DNA of 64,000 nucleotides from NCBI RefSeq assembly GCF_009928525.1, contig NZ_JAABOK010000005.1:62692-126691 (forward strand), written 5' to 3'. Positions 26,148 to 34,903 of this stretch are shown here, one piece after another (position 1 is the first letter of the stretch; the number at the start of each line of letters is the position of its first letter). Under the pieces are notes generated by a model. It had not been told where the DNA came from. It ran no database searches and worked only from the letters and a program-made list of their open reading frames with translations. Both the position numbers and the translations under genes were made by a program. The stretch comes from Chitinophaga solisilvae. GTDB lineage: Bacteria > Bacteroidota > Bacteroidia > Chitinophagales > Chitinophagaceae.

Positions 26148-26174
26148 GCCCTTGCTGTGACAAGCAGCAAGGGC
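26148..26174 (-). terminator. Orphan terminator-like hairpin pointing left
   Basis: GCCCTTGCTG (26148-26157) pairs perfectly with CAGCAAGGGC (26165-26174). On the minus strand it is followed by six T (complement of 26142-26147). No minus-strand gene lies upstream of it, so it would end an unseen small transcript or is a relic. Confidence 0.6.
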
Positions 26175-26426
26175 GGAAAAAACATTCACATGCCATCTGC
26201 AATCAGGAGATTAAAATCCGCAGATGCTATATTAAAAGCCTAATAGTTATCTTAAAGAACGAAATAAGTTGAATTACGCTTGTCACTTGTACAATTATAA
26301 TCTCACATCTAAATTAGAAATAACAATCGGTATAATTGGTTAATTGTTCGTTAATGACGGAAGGAGTTTGCCGGCAGCCCCTTTCTTGTATCATTTTCCC
26401 TTTCCCTGATACCATTTTCCAGCTGC

Positions 26427-26457
26427 TTGCAGATACCACCGCTTATGCATAATTTTT
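26427..26457 (+). promoter_or_regulatory. Candidate promoter of the first fucosidase operon
   Basis: TTG at 26427-26429, a 20-base spacer, then TAATTTTT at 26450-26457 (seven of eight bases of TAnnTTTG). The leader would be about 20 nt. TTATGCATAA (26444-26453) overlaps the -7 box; the same half-site words TTATGCA and TGCATAA flank the operator before the GH105 operon. Confidence 0.45.
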
Positions 26458-26482
26458 ATCGCTGCTTTTAAAATACCAGCCT

Positions 26483-28273
26483 ATGTTTAACAGATCCGCG
26501 TTATTACTTTTACTCCTGTTCGGCAGCCTGTGCGTACAGGCACAGGATATGCCCGATATGTGGACCAAAGCAGCCGGCAACAATACCACACACCCCGGTC
26601 TTAAATGGTTCAGAGACGCTAAATTCGGCCTCTTCATACACTGGGGCCTCTACTCAAAACTGGGTGGCCGCTGGAAAGACAGCAGCTACTACGGCAGCGG
26701 CGAATGGCTCATGAACCGCGCCAAAGCCCCCGCCGGCGAATACGCCGCAGTCGCCAAAACATTCAATCCACAAGGCTTCAACGCGGAAGAATGGGCGCAG
26801 ACAGCCAGAGATGCCGGTGTCAGGTACCTCGTCATCACCGCCAAACATCACGAAGGATTCAGTATGTACGACTCCAAAGTAACAGACTTTGATATCGTAG
26901 ATGCTTCACCGTATGGAAAAGATCCCATGAAAGCCCTCTCCCGCGCCTGCCGCGAAAAAGGTATACCATTCGGATTCTATTACTCCCAGTTCCTGGACTG
27001 GCACGAACCGGACGGCGGTGGTAATACCTGGGACTTTCCCAAAGACAAAAAAGACTACCAGCAATACTATCGCAGCAAGTCGGTTCCGCAGCTGAAAGAA
27101 CTCCTTACCAACTACGGTCCGCTTGGTCTGGTATGGTTTGATATGCCCGGCGGACTTACACCGGAACAAACCCGGCAGATGATAGACAGCCTGCGCATAC
27201 TGCAGCCTTCCTGCCTCTTCAGCAGCAGGGTAGGGCACAACCTCGGCGACTACCGCGATTTCGGCGACTCGGAAGTGCCGCCGGTACCCATTCCCGGCGC
27301 ATGGGAATCTATCTATACCCATAACGATTCCTGGGGGTATATTGAACATGACCTCAATTTTAAATCTCCCGGAGAAATTATACGCCTGCTCTCCAATGTA
27401 GCTTCCAAAGGCGGCAACCTCATGCTCAACGTGGGCCCCGACGGTAACGGCAAATGGCCGGCCTACAGCATCGCCTATCTGAAGGCCACCGGCCGCTGGC
27501 TGGATATCTACGGAGAAAGCATTTACGGTACCACCTACGGCCTCATTCCCGCGCAACCCTGGGGTGTCACCACCAGCAAACCCGGAAAATTGTATCTCCA
27601 TGTATGGGAAATGCCCGCCGGCAGACAGCTGCGCGTGCCCGGCATCAATGCCCGCGTAAAATCCGTGAAGATACTGGGCAGCCGCCAGCCACTCACCTGG
27701 AAGCAATCTACGGCAGCCACCACCATACAGCTGCCGGTAACGTTACCGGATACACGCAATACAGTCCTTGTAATGGAATACAGCGGCACGCAGCAGGATC
27801 TTTCTCAGCTGCGTACACAGACCGTCAGCAGTGATTACCCACGCGCGGAAGTACCTGCAGTATGGGCCATCTACAACGGCGCTGCTACCAATAAACTGTT
27901 TACCTACTCCCATTATTTCGGCGACTGGAAGCACGACAACTGCGCGGCCGGTATGATACAACCTGCGGATGCGCTGGTATTTCCACTCGACATACAGGAT
28001 GCCGGCGACTATAAAGTTGTCCTGGACTATGCCTGCGAGCCCGGTAACGCCTCCCAGCAGGGCGTAGTAACGTTGGCCGGCCAGCAGCTGCCCTTCCTGT
28101 CGCTCGCCACCGGCACAAACAACAGCCATCAGCCAATGATGTTTATTGAACATGCAGTGGGCATACTGCATATCAGCGAACCGGGCAAACATAACCTGAC
28201 CATCAGACCCGTAGCCGGGAACAGGAAAGAATTATTCTGCCTGCGGAAAATAATATTACAACCAGTGAAATAA
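26483..28273 (+). CDS. Secreted alpha-L-fucosidase, GH29
   Basis: The protein has 596 aa with a signal peptide of about 21 residues (LLLLFGSLCVQAQ). The GH29 TIM barrel starts WFRDAKFGLFIHWGLYS, with TAKHHEGFSMYDS and the nucleophile D220 in GLVWFDMPGG. It retains alpha-L-fucose from glycans with overall retention of configuration. After the barrel comes a beta domain (about 370-450) and a C-terminal domain (about 460-596) rich in strands that may bind carbohydrate. It is the first gene of a tight unit (14-base gap to the next). Substrate linkage cannot be told from sequence alone. Confidence 0.93.
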   Translation: MFNRSALLLLLLFGSLCVQAQDMPDMWTKAAGNNTTHPGLKWFRDAKFGLFIHWGLYSKLGGRWKDSSYYGSGEWLMNRAKAPAGEYAAVAKTFNPQGFNAEEWAQTARDAGVRYLVITAKHHEGFSMYDSKVTDFDIVDASPYGKDPMKALSRACREKGIPFGFYYSQFLDWHEPDGGGNTWDFPKDKKDYQQYYRSKSVPQLKELLTNYGPLGLVWFDMPGGLTPEQTRQMIDSLRILQPSCLFSSRVGHNLGDYRDFGDSEVPPVPIPGAWESIYTHNDSWGYIEHDLNFKSPGEIIRLLSNVASKGGNLMLNVGPDGNGKWPAYSIAYLKATGRWLDIYGESIYGTTYGLIPAQPWGVTTSKPGKLYLHVWEMPAGRQLRVPGINARVKSVKILGSRQPLTWKQSTAATTIQLPVTLPDTRNTVLVMEYSGTQQDLSQLRTQTVSSDYPRAEVPAVWAIYNGAATNKLFTYSHYFGDWKHDNCAAGMIQPADALVFPLDIQDAGDYKVVLDYACEPGNASQQGVVTLAGQQLPFLSLATGTNNSHQPMMFIEHAVGILHISEPGKHNLTIRPVAGNRKELFCLRKIILQPVK

Positions 28274-28287
28274 ACTGTTAGTGACCA

Positions 28288-30438
28288 ATGAAAAAAAACA
28301 GCATACTGCTGCTTCCCGCAGCCTTTATTTATTCCACGATGGCGGTTGCTCAGCAACCGGACTGGCTGATCAGCAACAAGCCGTACAAGGCGGCTGTAAC
28401 AGAAAAAAACAAGGAAATTGTATTGTCCAACGGGCTGGCCAGCCGTAGCTTTCGTATATCCCCCAACGTGATATGCACGGATTTCCGCAACCTCACCAGC
28501 GGAGAACAACTGTTGAGAGCCGTGAAGCCGGAGGCGCGGCTGACTATTAACGGTCATGACTACACGGTAGGCGGCGCCGAAGGACAGCCGCAGCAGGCTT
28601 ACCTGTTGCCTGGCTGGCTTGACGGGCTGTCGGCCGCAAAATCAGCTTTCGTATACGCAGGGCATCAGCAAACTCCGCTTGAAGCGCCTCTGGCATGGCG
28701 TCCCAGAGGCTGGCATGGCAATACACAGCAGGCGGGCGGGAAGTCCCTCGTATTCAGCTACCGCGCACAGGCAGCGGAGCTGACAGGCATCGACGTGAAA
28801 ATACATTATGAGTTGTATGACGGTATTCCCTTGCTGTGCAAATGGCTGGAGATAGATAACCACAGCGGAAAAGCCATCGCTTTGCAGCAGGTAGTCAACG
28901 AAATACTGGCCACACCGGAAGAAGAATCTGCCGTGGTAGGCAGTACCCGACAGATGAAAACACCTCATGGTCTTTACATTGAAAGTAACTATGCCTTCAA
29001 TAACGCCATGAAAGCAGATCTCAGCGATCAGACCACCCACTGGAAAGCAGACAGCAGCTATACCTCCCAGGTGAACTATAACCTGCAGACACCCTGCCTG
29101 CTGGAAGTACACCCGCATGTTCCGATAGGCATTACCCTGCAGGCAGGTGAACATTTCACCTCTATCCGCACCTATGAGTTGCTGCTGGACAGCTATGACC
29201 GTGAACGAAACGGGCTGGCCAAACGCCGCATGTATCGTACCATAGCGCCGTGGACCACGCAGAACCCCATCTTCATGCACCTCATCAGCACAGATCCAGT
29301 AAAGGTGAAGAATATCATTGATCAATGCGCCGCCACCGGCTACGAAGGCGTTATTCTCAGCTTCGGCAGCGGCCTCAATATGGAAGATACCAGCGCTGCC
29401 AATATCGCAAAATACAAGGCGCTGGCAGATTATGCGCATAGCAGAAAGGTATGGCTGGGTGGATATTCCCTGTTTTCCAGCAGGCGTATCAGTGATGAAG
29501 ACGATGTCATTAACCCCGCTACCGGCAAGCCCGGCGGCGCTTTCTTTGAAAATGCGCCCTGCCTCGGCAGCAAATGGGGCCTCAGCTACCTGGCTAAAAT
29601 CAAATACTTCATCACCGGCACCGGCTTCGATATTTTCGAGAACGACGGTCCGTATCCCGGCGATGTATGCGCCTCCGTCACACATCCCGGTCATACCGGC
29701 AAAGACGATTCCCAGTGGAAACAGATGCTGCTGCAAAAAGAACTGTATCACTACCTGAATGCAAAAGGCGTTTACATCAATGCTCCTGACTGGTACTTTC
29801 TCGACGGCACCCATAAAATAGGACTCGGCTACCGGGAAGTGAACTTCTCCCTCCCCAGGGCAGAACAGCTGATCCTGAACCGGCAGAATATCTTTGATGG
29901 CCTCTGGGAAAAAACACCTGCCATGAGCTGGGGATTTGTGCCGCTCAGTCAGTACCAGGGCGGTGGCGCCGCAGCCACACTGGAGCCGCTGAAAGACCAC
30001 CTGGACGCATATGAACAACTGATGATGCAGTATTACGGTGCAGGCGTACAGGCCTGTTACCGGGGACCACGTTTATACGACACCGTTAGTACGCAGCAGA
30101 CCGTGAGCAAAGTGATCTCCTGGTACAAAAAATACCGTGAAATCCTGAATACAGACATCATCCACCTGCGCCGCGCCGATGGCCGGGACTGGGATGGTAT
30201 TATGCACGTAAGCGCCACACTGCCGCAACGCGGACTGGTAATGCTGTATAACCCCACGCAACAGGAGGTGACCAGAGAAATTGACCTGCCCCTCTATTAC
30301 AGTGGTCTTACTGCCACCGCCCGCATCCGGGAAAAAGAAGGCCCTTTAAAATCGTATAGCCTTGACCGTTCCTTCCAGGCGCATGTGAAAGTAAATATAC
30401 CCGCAGCAGGATATACCTGGCTTGTTATTGAACCGTAA
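28288..30438 (+). CDS. Secreted clan GH-D-like (GH36-related) glycosidase, specificity unknown
   Basis: The protein has 716 aa with a signal peptide (ILLLPAAFIYSTMAVAQ). The N-terminal beta-supersandwich looks like the GH36 N-domain (IVLSNGLASRSFRISPN, VKPEARLTINGHDYTVGG). A barrel-like central part has GYEGVILSFGSGLNMED and GFDIFENDGPYPGD, the latter a plausible catalytic strand by position, and the C-terminal domain is beta-rich. It lacks the clear KxDxN nucleophile motif of classical alpha-galactosidases, so it may belong to a divergent or unassigned family. It sits between two GH29 genes with gaps of 14 and 28 bases, so a role on a galactose- or fucose-containing glycan is likely. Confidence 0.7.
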   Translation: MKKNSILLLPAAFIYSTMAVAQQPDWLISNKPYKAAVTEKNKEIVLSNGLASRSFRISPNVICTDFRNLTSGEQLLRAVKPEARLTINGHDYTVGGAEGQPQQAYLLPGWLDGLSAAKSAFVYAGHQQTPLEAPLAWRPRGWHGNTQQAGGKSLVFSYRAQAAELTGIDVKIHYELYDGIPLLCKWLEIDNHSGKAIALQQVVNEILATPEEESAVVGSTRQMKTPHGLYIESNYAFNNAMKADLSDQTTHWKADSSYTSQVNYNLQTPCLLEVHPHVPIGITLQAGEHFTSIRTYELLLDSYDRERNGLAKRRMYRTIAPWTTQNPIFMHLISTDPVKVKNIIDQCAATGYEGVILSFGSGLNMEDTSAANIAKYKALADYAHSRKVWLGGYSLFSSRRISDEDDVINPATGKPGGAFFENAPCLGSKWGLSYLAKIKYFITGTGFDIFENDGPYPGDVCASVTHPGHTGKDDSQWKQMLLQKELYHYLNAKGVYINAPDWYFLDGTHKIGLGYREVNFSLPRAEQLILNRQNIFDGLWEKTPAMSWGFVPLSQYQGGGAAATLEPLKDHLDAYEQLMMQYYGAGVQACYRGPRLYDTVSTQQTVSKVISWYKKYREILNTDIIHLRRADGRDWDGIMHVSATLPQRGLVMLYNPTQQEVTREIDLPLYYSGLTATARIREKEGPLKSYSLDRSFQAHVKVNIPAAGYTWLVIEP

Positions 30439-30466
30439 ATCAAACCGATATAAATACGCAGATGCT

Positions 30467-31810
30467 ATGAAGAGAATTACACTTTGCACGCTTACCCTGC
30501 TGCTATTCCTGCTGAATACGCAGGCGCAGGAAAAGAAGATTTTTAATGAAACCGCCGCGCAGAAGGAACAACGTCTTGCCTGGTGGGTAAACGACCGCTT
30601 CGGGATGTTCATTCACTGGGGACTCTATTCCCTGCCTGCCCGCCACGAATGGGTGAAGCATAATGAACGGCTGACAAACAACGATTATCAGAAGTACTTC
30701 GATAATTTCAATCCGGACCTCTACAACCCCAAAGAGTGGGCGCGTATGGCCAAAGCTGCCGGTATGAAATACGCCGTTATCACTACCAAACACCACGAAG
30801 GTTTTTGTCTGTTTGACTCAAAATATACCGACTATAAAGCGACTAATACCGCCATTAAAAAGGACCTGATTAAAGAATGGGTAGATGCCTTCCGTGCAGA
30901 AGGACTGAAGATAGGGTTCTATTATTCCCTGATTGACTGGCATCATCCTGATTTCACGATCGACAGGGTACATCCGCAGCGTGTCAGCGATCCGAAGGAA
31001 TATGAAAAGCTCAACAAAGGCCGCGATATGGCAAAATACCGTACCTACCTGCAGAATCAGCTGAAAGAGCTGATGACCAACTACGGTAAAATCGATATTC
31101 TCTGGACAGACTTTTCCTATCCCGGCGAGAACGGAAAGGGGCATGAAGACTGGAACTCCCTGGAAGTCATTAAACTGGTGCGTAAGCTGCAGCCCGGCAT
31201 CATTATCAACGACCGCCTGGACCTGAACGAGTATGAAGATGGCGGAGATTTTGTTACGCCGGAACAGTATAAAGTAGCAGAATGGCCTACCCGTAACGGC
31301 AAACGTATCAATTGGGAAACCTGCCAGACCTTCTCTGGCTCCTGGGGCTACTATCGTGATGAAACCAGCTGGAAAGATAACAAACAACTGCTGGTATTAC
31401 TGATAGAATCTGTCAGCAAGGGCGGTAACCTGCTGCTGAACGTAGGCCCTACTTCAAGGGGTTTGTTTGATACACGTGCACAGGACAGGCTGCAGGGCAT
31501 GGGTGACTGGATGAAAGTAAACGGCCGTTCCATTTATGGCTGCACCGAAGCGCCTGCCGGCATCCAACGTCCTGATAATACGCTGCTGACCTATAATCCG
31601 GCCACCAGACGGCTTTATGTACACCTCCTGGACTATCCGCTGCAACGTATTGACCTGCCAGGTCTGAAAGGAAAGGTGAAATACGCACAATTCCTCCACG
31701 ATGGCTCCGAAATTAAAATGAGAGACGGCGAAAAAAATGCGCTGACCCTGGATGTGCCAGTGCGTAAGCCGGATGTGGAAATTCCGGTGGTAGAACTTGT
31801 GCTGGAATAA
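30467..31810 (+). CDS. Secreted alpha-L-fucosidase, GH29 (compact)
   Basis: The protein has 447 aa from ATG 30467, chosen because it begins a clean signal peptide (MKRITLCTLTLLLFLLNTQAQ); an in-frame ATG 15 codons upstream would spoil it. The barrel starts WWVNDRFGMFIHWGLYSLPA, with TTKHHEGFCLFDSKYTDY and the nucleophile D215 in ILWTDFSYP. It is shorter than the other two GH29 proteins here, with only a small beta domain after the barrel. It is the third gene of the unit that begins at 26483; inverted repeat E8 follows 8 bases after the stop. Confidence 0.93.
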   Translation: MKRITLCTLTLLLFLLNTQAQEKKIFNETAAQKEQRLAWWVNDRFGMFIHWGLYSLPARHEWVKHNERLTNNDYQKYFDNFNPDLYNPKEWARMAKAAGMKYAVITTKHHEGFCLFDSKYTDYKATNTAIKKDLIKEWVDAFRAEGLKIGFYYSLIDWHHPDFTIDRVHPQRVSDPKEYEKLNKGRDMAKYRTYLQNQLKELMTNYGKIDILWTDFSYPGENGKGHEDWNSLEVIKLVRKLQPGIIINDRLDLNEYEDGGDFVTPEQYKVAEWPTRNGKRINWETCQTFSGSWGYYRDETSWKDNKQLLVLLIESVSKGGNLLLNVGPTSRGLFDTRAQDRLQGMGDWMKVNGRSIYGCTEAPAGIQRPDNTLLTYNPATRRLYVHLLDYPLQRIDLPGLKGKVKYAQFLHDGSEIKMRDGEKNALTLDVPVRKPDVEIPVVELVLE

Positions 31811-31818
31811 TTACGGGT

Positions 31819-31928
31819 CATTTTATTATTTTATTATTTGAGATTTACCTAAAAGCGAAGACCTGAGCAGATTATTCCGCTCAGGTCTTCGCTTTTAGGT
31901 AAATCTCAAATAATAAAATAATAAAATG
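31819..31928. repeat. Long inverted repeat E8 (TTGAGATTTA-arm type) inside AATTACG remnants
   Basis: 50-bp perfect arms, 31819-31868 and 31879-31928, with a 10-nt loop AGATTATTCC. The arm order is an ATTTTATTATTTTATTATT outer module, TTGAGATTTA, a short linker, then AAAAGCGAAGACCTGAGC. Outside it AATTACG (31808-31814) and ATTCGTAATTCGCAATT (right, 31936-31952) look like remnants of an AATTACG-type element around it. It lies between a GH29 gene and the sulfatase gene. Confidence 0.93.
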
Positions 31929-31991
31929 ATTCACAATTCGTAATTCGCAATTTTTTAATAAAAAATTCAGGAAGATGTATATTTTTATACT

Positions 31992-33449
31992 ATGTGGTAT
32001 TTACAGCGTTTAGCACTGGTATTATGCTTACAGGCGGGATTTATGGTGGCAGCTGCTGCGCCGCCGGAGGAGCGGCCTAATGTCATCATTATTTTCATGG
32101 ATGATATGGGATATGGGGATTTGTCGTGTTATGCGGGATCTCCGTGGCAGACGCCTAATATTGACCGGCTGGCAACACAGGGGATGCGCTTTACTTATTT
32201 TTATGTGGCGCAGCCGGTGTGTTCTGCGTCAAGAGCGGCGTTGCTGACAGGCTGTTACCCGAACCGTGTGGGTATTCATGGGGCATTGTGGCCTTCAGCA
32301 CCGATAGCGCTGGATACCACTGAGCAGACGATTGCAGGTATTCTGAAACAGGAGGGATATGCAACCGGGATGGTAGGTAAGTGGCATCTTGGAAGTAAAG
32401 CGCCCTGGCTGCCGTTGCAGCATGGGTTTGATGAATACCTGGGGCTGCCTTATTCCAATGATATGTGGCCGGTACATTACGATGGGGCGCCTTATGCCGA
32501 TACCTCCAGGCATCCGCGGGCTAAGTATCCGCTGTTGCCTTTGATAGAAGGGGATAAGCCGGTGAAATTTATCAGGACGCTGGATGATCAGGCGCAGCTG
32601 ACTACTTTGTACACATCGCGTGCCTGTCGTTTTATCAGAAAGCATAAAAAAGAGCCTTTCTTCTTATATATGGCGCATAGTATGCCGCACGTGCCTATTG
32701 CTGTTTCCGGAAAGTTCGAAGGAAAGAGCGGTGATGGCCTGTTCGGGGATATGATCAGTGAAGTGGACTGGTCAGTGGGAGAGGTAATGAGGACGCTGGA
32801 AGAAAACGGGCTGACAGACAATACGCTGGTGATATTTACCAGTGACAATGGTCCGTGGCTTTCTTACGGTAATCATGCCGGTAATACCGGCGGATTGCGG
32901 GAAGGCAAAGGATCTACGTGGGAGGGTGGTATCCGGGTGCCCTGTATTATCCGGTGGCCGGGGAAGGTGCCTGCCGGCGCTGTGTGTAATAAGATGGCGG
33001 CTACGATAGATCTGTTGCCTACGGTGGCGGGTATATGCGGCGCGAAGCTGCCACAACGGAAAATAGACGGGGTGGATGTAAAGAGCTTGTTATTCAATCA
33101 GCCGGACGCAAACCCGCGGGACGAACTGGCCGTATATTATGGAGTAAATAGCCTGGAGGCGATCCGTAAAGGGCCGTGGAAGCTGGTACTGCCACACAAG
33201 GGGCGTACCTATAAGCTGAATCTGCCGGGGTACGATGGTTTTCCGGGTGCTACGCCGGATGTGCCGGTGGGGATGGCATTGTATGATCTGCGCCGGGATC
33301 CGGGTGAAACCCTGGATGTACAGCAACAGTTTCCGGAGGAGATGAAAGCGTTGTTATTGATAGCGGAAAAGTACCGTCAGGATTTGGGAGATGATTTAAC
33401 CGGAGTGAAAGGAAACGGTCGTAGAAATGCCGGTAAGGTACAATTATGA
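31992..33449 (+). CDS. Secreted sulfatase, S1 (formylglycine) family
   Basis: The protein has 485 aa with a signal peptide of about 22-24 residues. NVIIIFMDDMGYGDLSCY is the metal-binding start, and C77 in CSASRAALLTG is the C-x-A/P-x-R formylglycine site. WHLGS and TSDNGPW are further conserved metal and sulfate-binding blocks. It resembles arylsulfatase/N-acetylhexosamine sulfatase-type enzymes; the exact substrate is not predictable. Codon choice (many GGG, GCG, GAT, TTG) differs from the flanking GH genes, which may point to a different origin. It needs a formylglycine-generating enzyme; none is in the window. Confidence 0.92.
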   Translation: MWYLQRLALVLCLQAGFMVAAAAPPEERPNVIIIFMDDMGYGDLSCYAGSPWQTPNIDRLATQGMRFTYFYVAQPVCSASRAALLTGCYPNRVGIHGALWPSAPIALDTTEQTIAGILKQEGYATGMVGKWHLGSKAPWLPLQHGFDEYLGLPYSNDMWPVHYDGAPYADTSRHPRAKYPLLPLIEGDKPVKFIRTLDDQAQLTTLYTSRACRFIRKHKKEPFFLYMAHSMPHVPIAVSGKFEGKSGDGLFGDMISEVDWSVGEVMRTLEENGLTDNTLVIFTSDNGPWLSYGNHAGNTGGLREGKGSTWEGGIRVPCIIRWPGKVPAGAVCNKMAATIDLLPTVAGICGAKLPQRKIDGVDVKSLLFNQPDANPRDELAVYYGVNSLEAIRKGPWKLVLPHKGRTYKLNLPGYDGFPGATPDVPVGMALYDLRRDPGETLDVQQQFPEEMKALLLIAEKYRQDLGDDLTGVKGNGRRNAGKVQL

Positions 33450-33790
33450 CATATATAATTAAATATAATTTGATAGAAATTAGAGAAGTGCCGACTTTCA
33501 ACTAGTTGATATTTAGCGTATTGCATTTTTGTTAATCCCCGAAGTATATAGAGATCATGCCATTATGATATAACCATAACTTTAATATAAAACAAATTGT
33601 ATATTAGTATTTATTGAAAAACCATATAGTTATCCGATTGACTGCTGCTTGTAATTGTTTCAAATTTGTTTGGGGTATGGAAACCGTGTGAACATTCCAT
33701 TATACAATTATTCAGCCATACCAGCTTCCTGACTTGCGGTTAAAAATGGAAGATTTTCATGCGAAATATACATAACCCAAAAAGAATAAT
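33450..33790 (+). promoter_or_regulatory. Gene-free interval with candidate luxR-gene promoter
   Basis: AT-rich gap with no credible ORF. A TTG at 33638-33640, a 20-base spacer and CAAATTTG at 33661-33668 fit the Bacteroidota promoter pattern with one mismatch, giving a leader of about 115 nt for the LuxR-type gene. Nothing else is seen. Confidence 0.35.
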
Positions 33791-34399
33791 ATGAAAAAAT
33801 TGCGGCCTATAAATGCTGGTCATTTGGGAGAAGGGGATGTTTATGAGGTTGCGGCATTGCATAGCGAATCATCAAAAGAGTTACAACAATTAGCTAAAGA
33901 TATCTGTAACCTGGTTTTTATGGATATAGAGATACCTGGATTGACTGCGATTGAAGCTGCGAGCATCGTTAAAGCTGCCTATCCTGACATCAACGTGATT
34001 CTGCTGACCCTGAATGAGAAAGGCGAATCACTGAAAGAGTTGCCGGTGCAGGATGAAGGCTATGAGGTGGAACGTATACCACCCGTTTCCTTGTCGGAAT
34101 TTATTTCGCAGGTGTATGAAACAGCACTGCAATCAAATATGGTGGCAGTGAACAAAGTATTGGCCTTTTTCCGCAGAGAGCAGAAGGTGACCACGGCTGG
34201 TGACCCTTACGGACTCTCTCCGCGCGAAAAAGAAATACTGCGATGCCTCGTGAATGGAGACACGTACAAACAGATTGCTGAGCACTGCCACATCAGTGTA
34301 GGTACTGTACGCTCCCATATCATGAATATTTATCGCAAACTGGATGTGAATTCCCGTTCCAATGCCATTGTAAAAGCAATGAAAGAGCAGCTGGTTTAA
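33791..34399 (+). CDS. LuxR/NarL-type regulator with truncated receiver
   Basis: The protein has 202 aa. The C-terminal GerE HTH is clear (LSPREKEILRCLVNGDTYKQ then IAEHCHISVGTVRSHI). The N-terminal part matches a receiver from beta3 onward: D45 in LVFMDIEIPG corresponds to the phosphoacceptor. The usual first strand with its acidic pair is missing or unrecognisable in residues 1-20, and no switch Lys precedes the PPV segment. Phosphorylation is therefore doubtful. No kinase is adjacent. It sits between the sulfatase and the GH105 operon and is a candidate local regulator. Confidence 0.85.
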   Translation: MKKLRPINAGHLGEGDVYEVAALHSESSKELQQLAKDICNLVFMDIEIPGLTAIEAASIVKAAYPDINVILLTLNEKGESLKELPVQDEGYEVERIPPVSLSEFISQVYETALQSNMVAVNKVLAFFRREQKVTTAGDPYGLSPREKEILRCLVNGDTYKQIAEHCHISVGTVRSHIMNIYRKLDVNSRSNAIVKAMKEQLV

Positions 34400-34903
34400 T
34401 CCCGGAAAGCCCTTGCTCTGCCTGTTCGAAATGCTGAAATAAATTTTTGCGGAAAGATTGCCAACGGTCCTGACTGCCAATTGCCAGTATGAAAACTGAT
34501 AGTAACATTGTCAGCCTCACAGCTTAGAAACTAACAGCCAACAGCCAAACAATTAGCAGCAATCATTAAACAGTCATATAGTCAAAAATGTATTGACCGC
34601 CACTCCTGAGCGGCCCGGCCACCTGCGTCCGCCGCCGCAAAAAAACACCGATAAAAGGCAAAATAATAGCGATGCTTATGCAACCGTTTGCATAACTTTC
34701 ACTGTCGATAATGATACCTTCCGCCAGCAACACGTTATGAAACAGGTGTCATCATCAGATATACTTTGTGGATAAGGGTTACAGCCAAATGCAGCATAGC
34801 CGCTCCGCAATAAACGTTATGAACAGACATGCGCAGGACCCGCCGCAGCAAAGGCCCCCTGCCCGCAATTACTAAACAACATCTAACCGGCAACCAAAAC
34901 ACT
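34400..34903. other. Long intergenic region upstream of GH105 operon
   Basis: No credible ORF. Apart from the operator/promoter at 34676-34700 it holds short AAC/AGCC-rich direct repeats near 34530-34560 (AACTAACAGCCAACAGCC). No terminator hairpin for the luxR-type gene was found. Confidence 0.5.
34676..34700 (+). promoter_or_regulatory. LacI-type operator overlapping a -7 box before the GH105 operon
   Basis: TTATGCAACCGTTTGCATAA (34676-34695) is a 20-bp palindrome with one mismatched pair and a central CG, as LacI/GalR-family sites have. TAACTTTC at 34693-34700 overlaps its right end and matches seven of eight bases of TAnnTTTG. The leader would be about 200 nt. No LacI-type gene is in the window. 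Confidence 0.5.

Noticed and set aside
26045..26272. 75-residue plus-strand open frame in the hairpin-rich gap
   Set aside because: It crosses the orphan terminator hairpin, lacks a domain and promoter, and its codon use is random-looking.
28642..30018. Minus-strand open frame of over 450 codons opposite the clan-D-like gene
   Set aside because: It is antisense to a clearly coding frame with a signal peptide and conserved motifs; its composition looks like a shadow frame.
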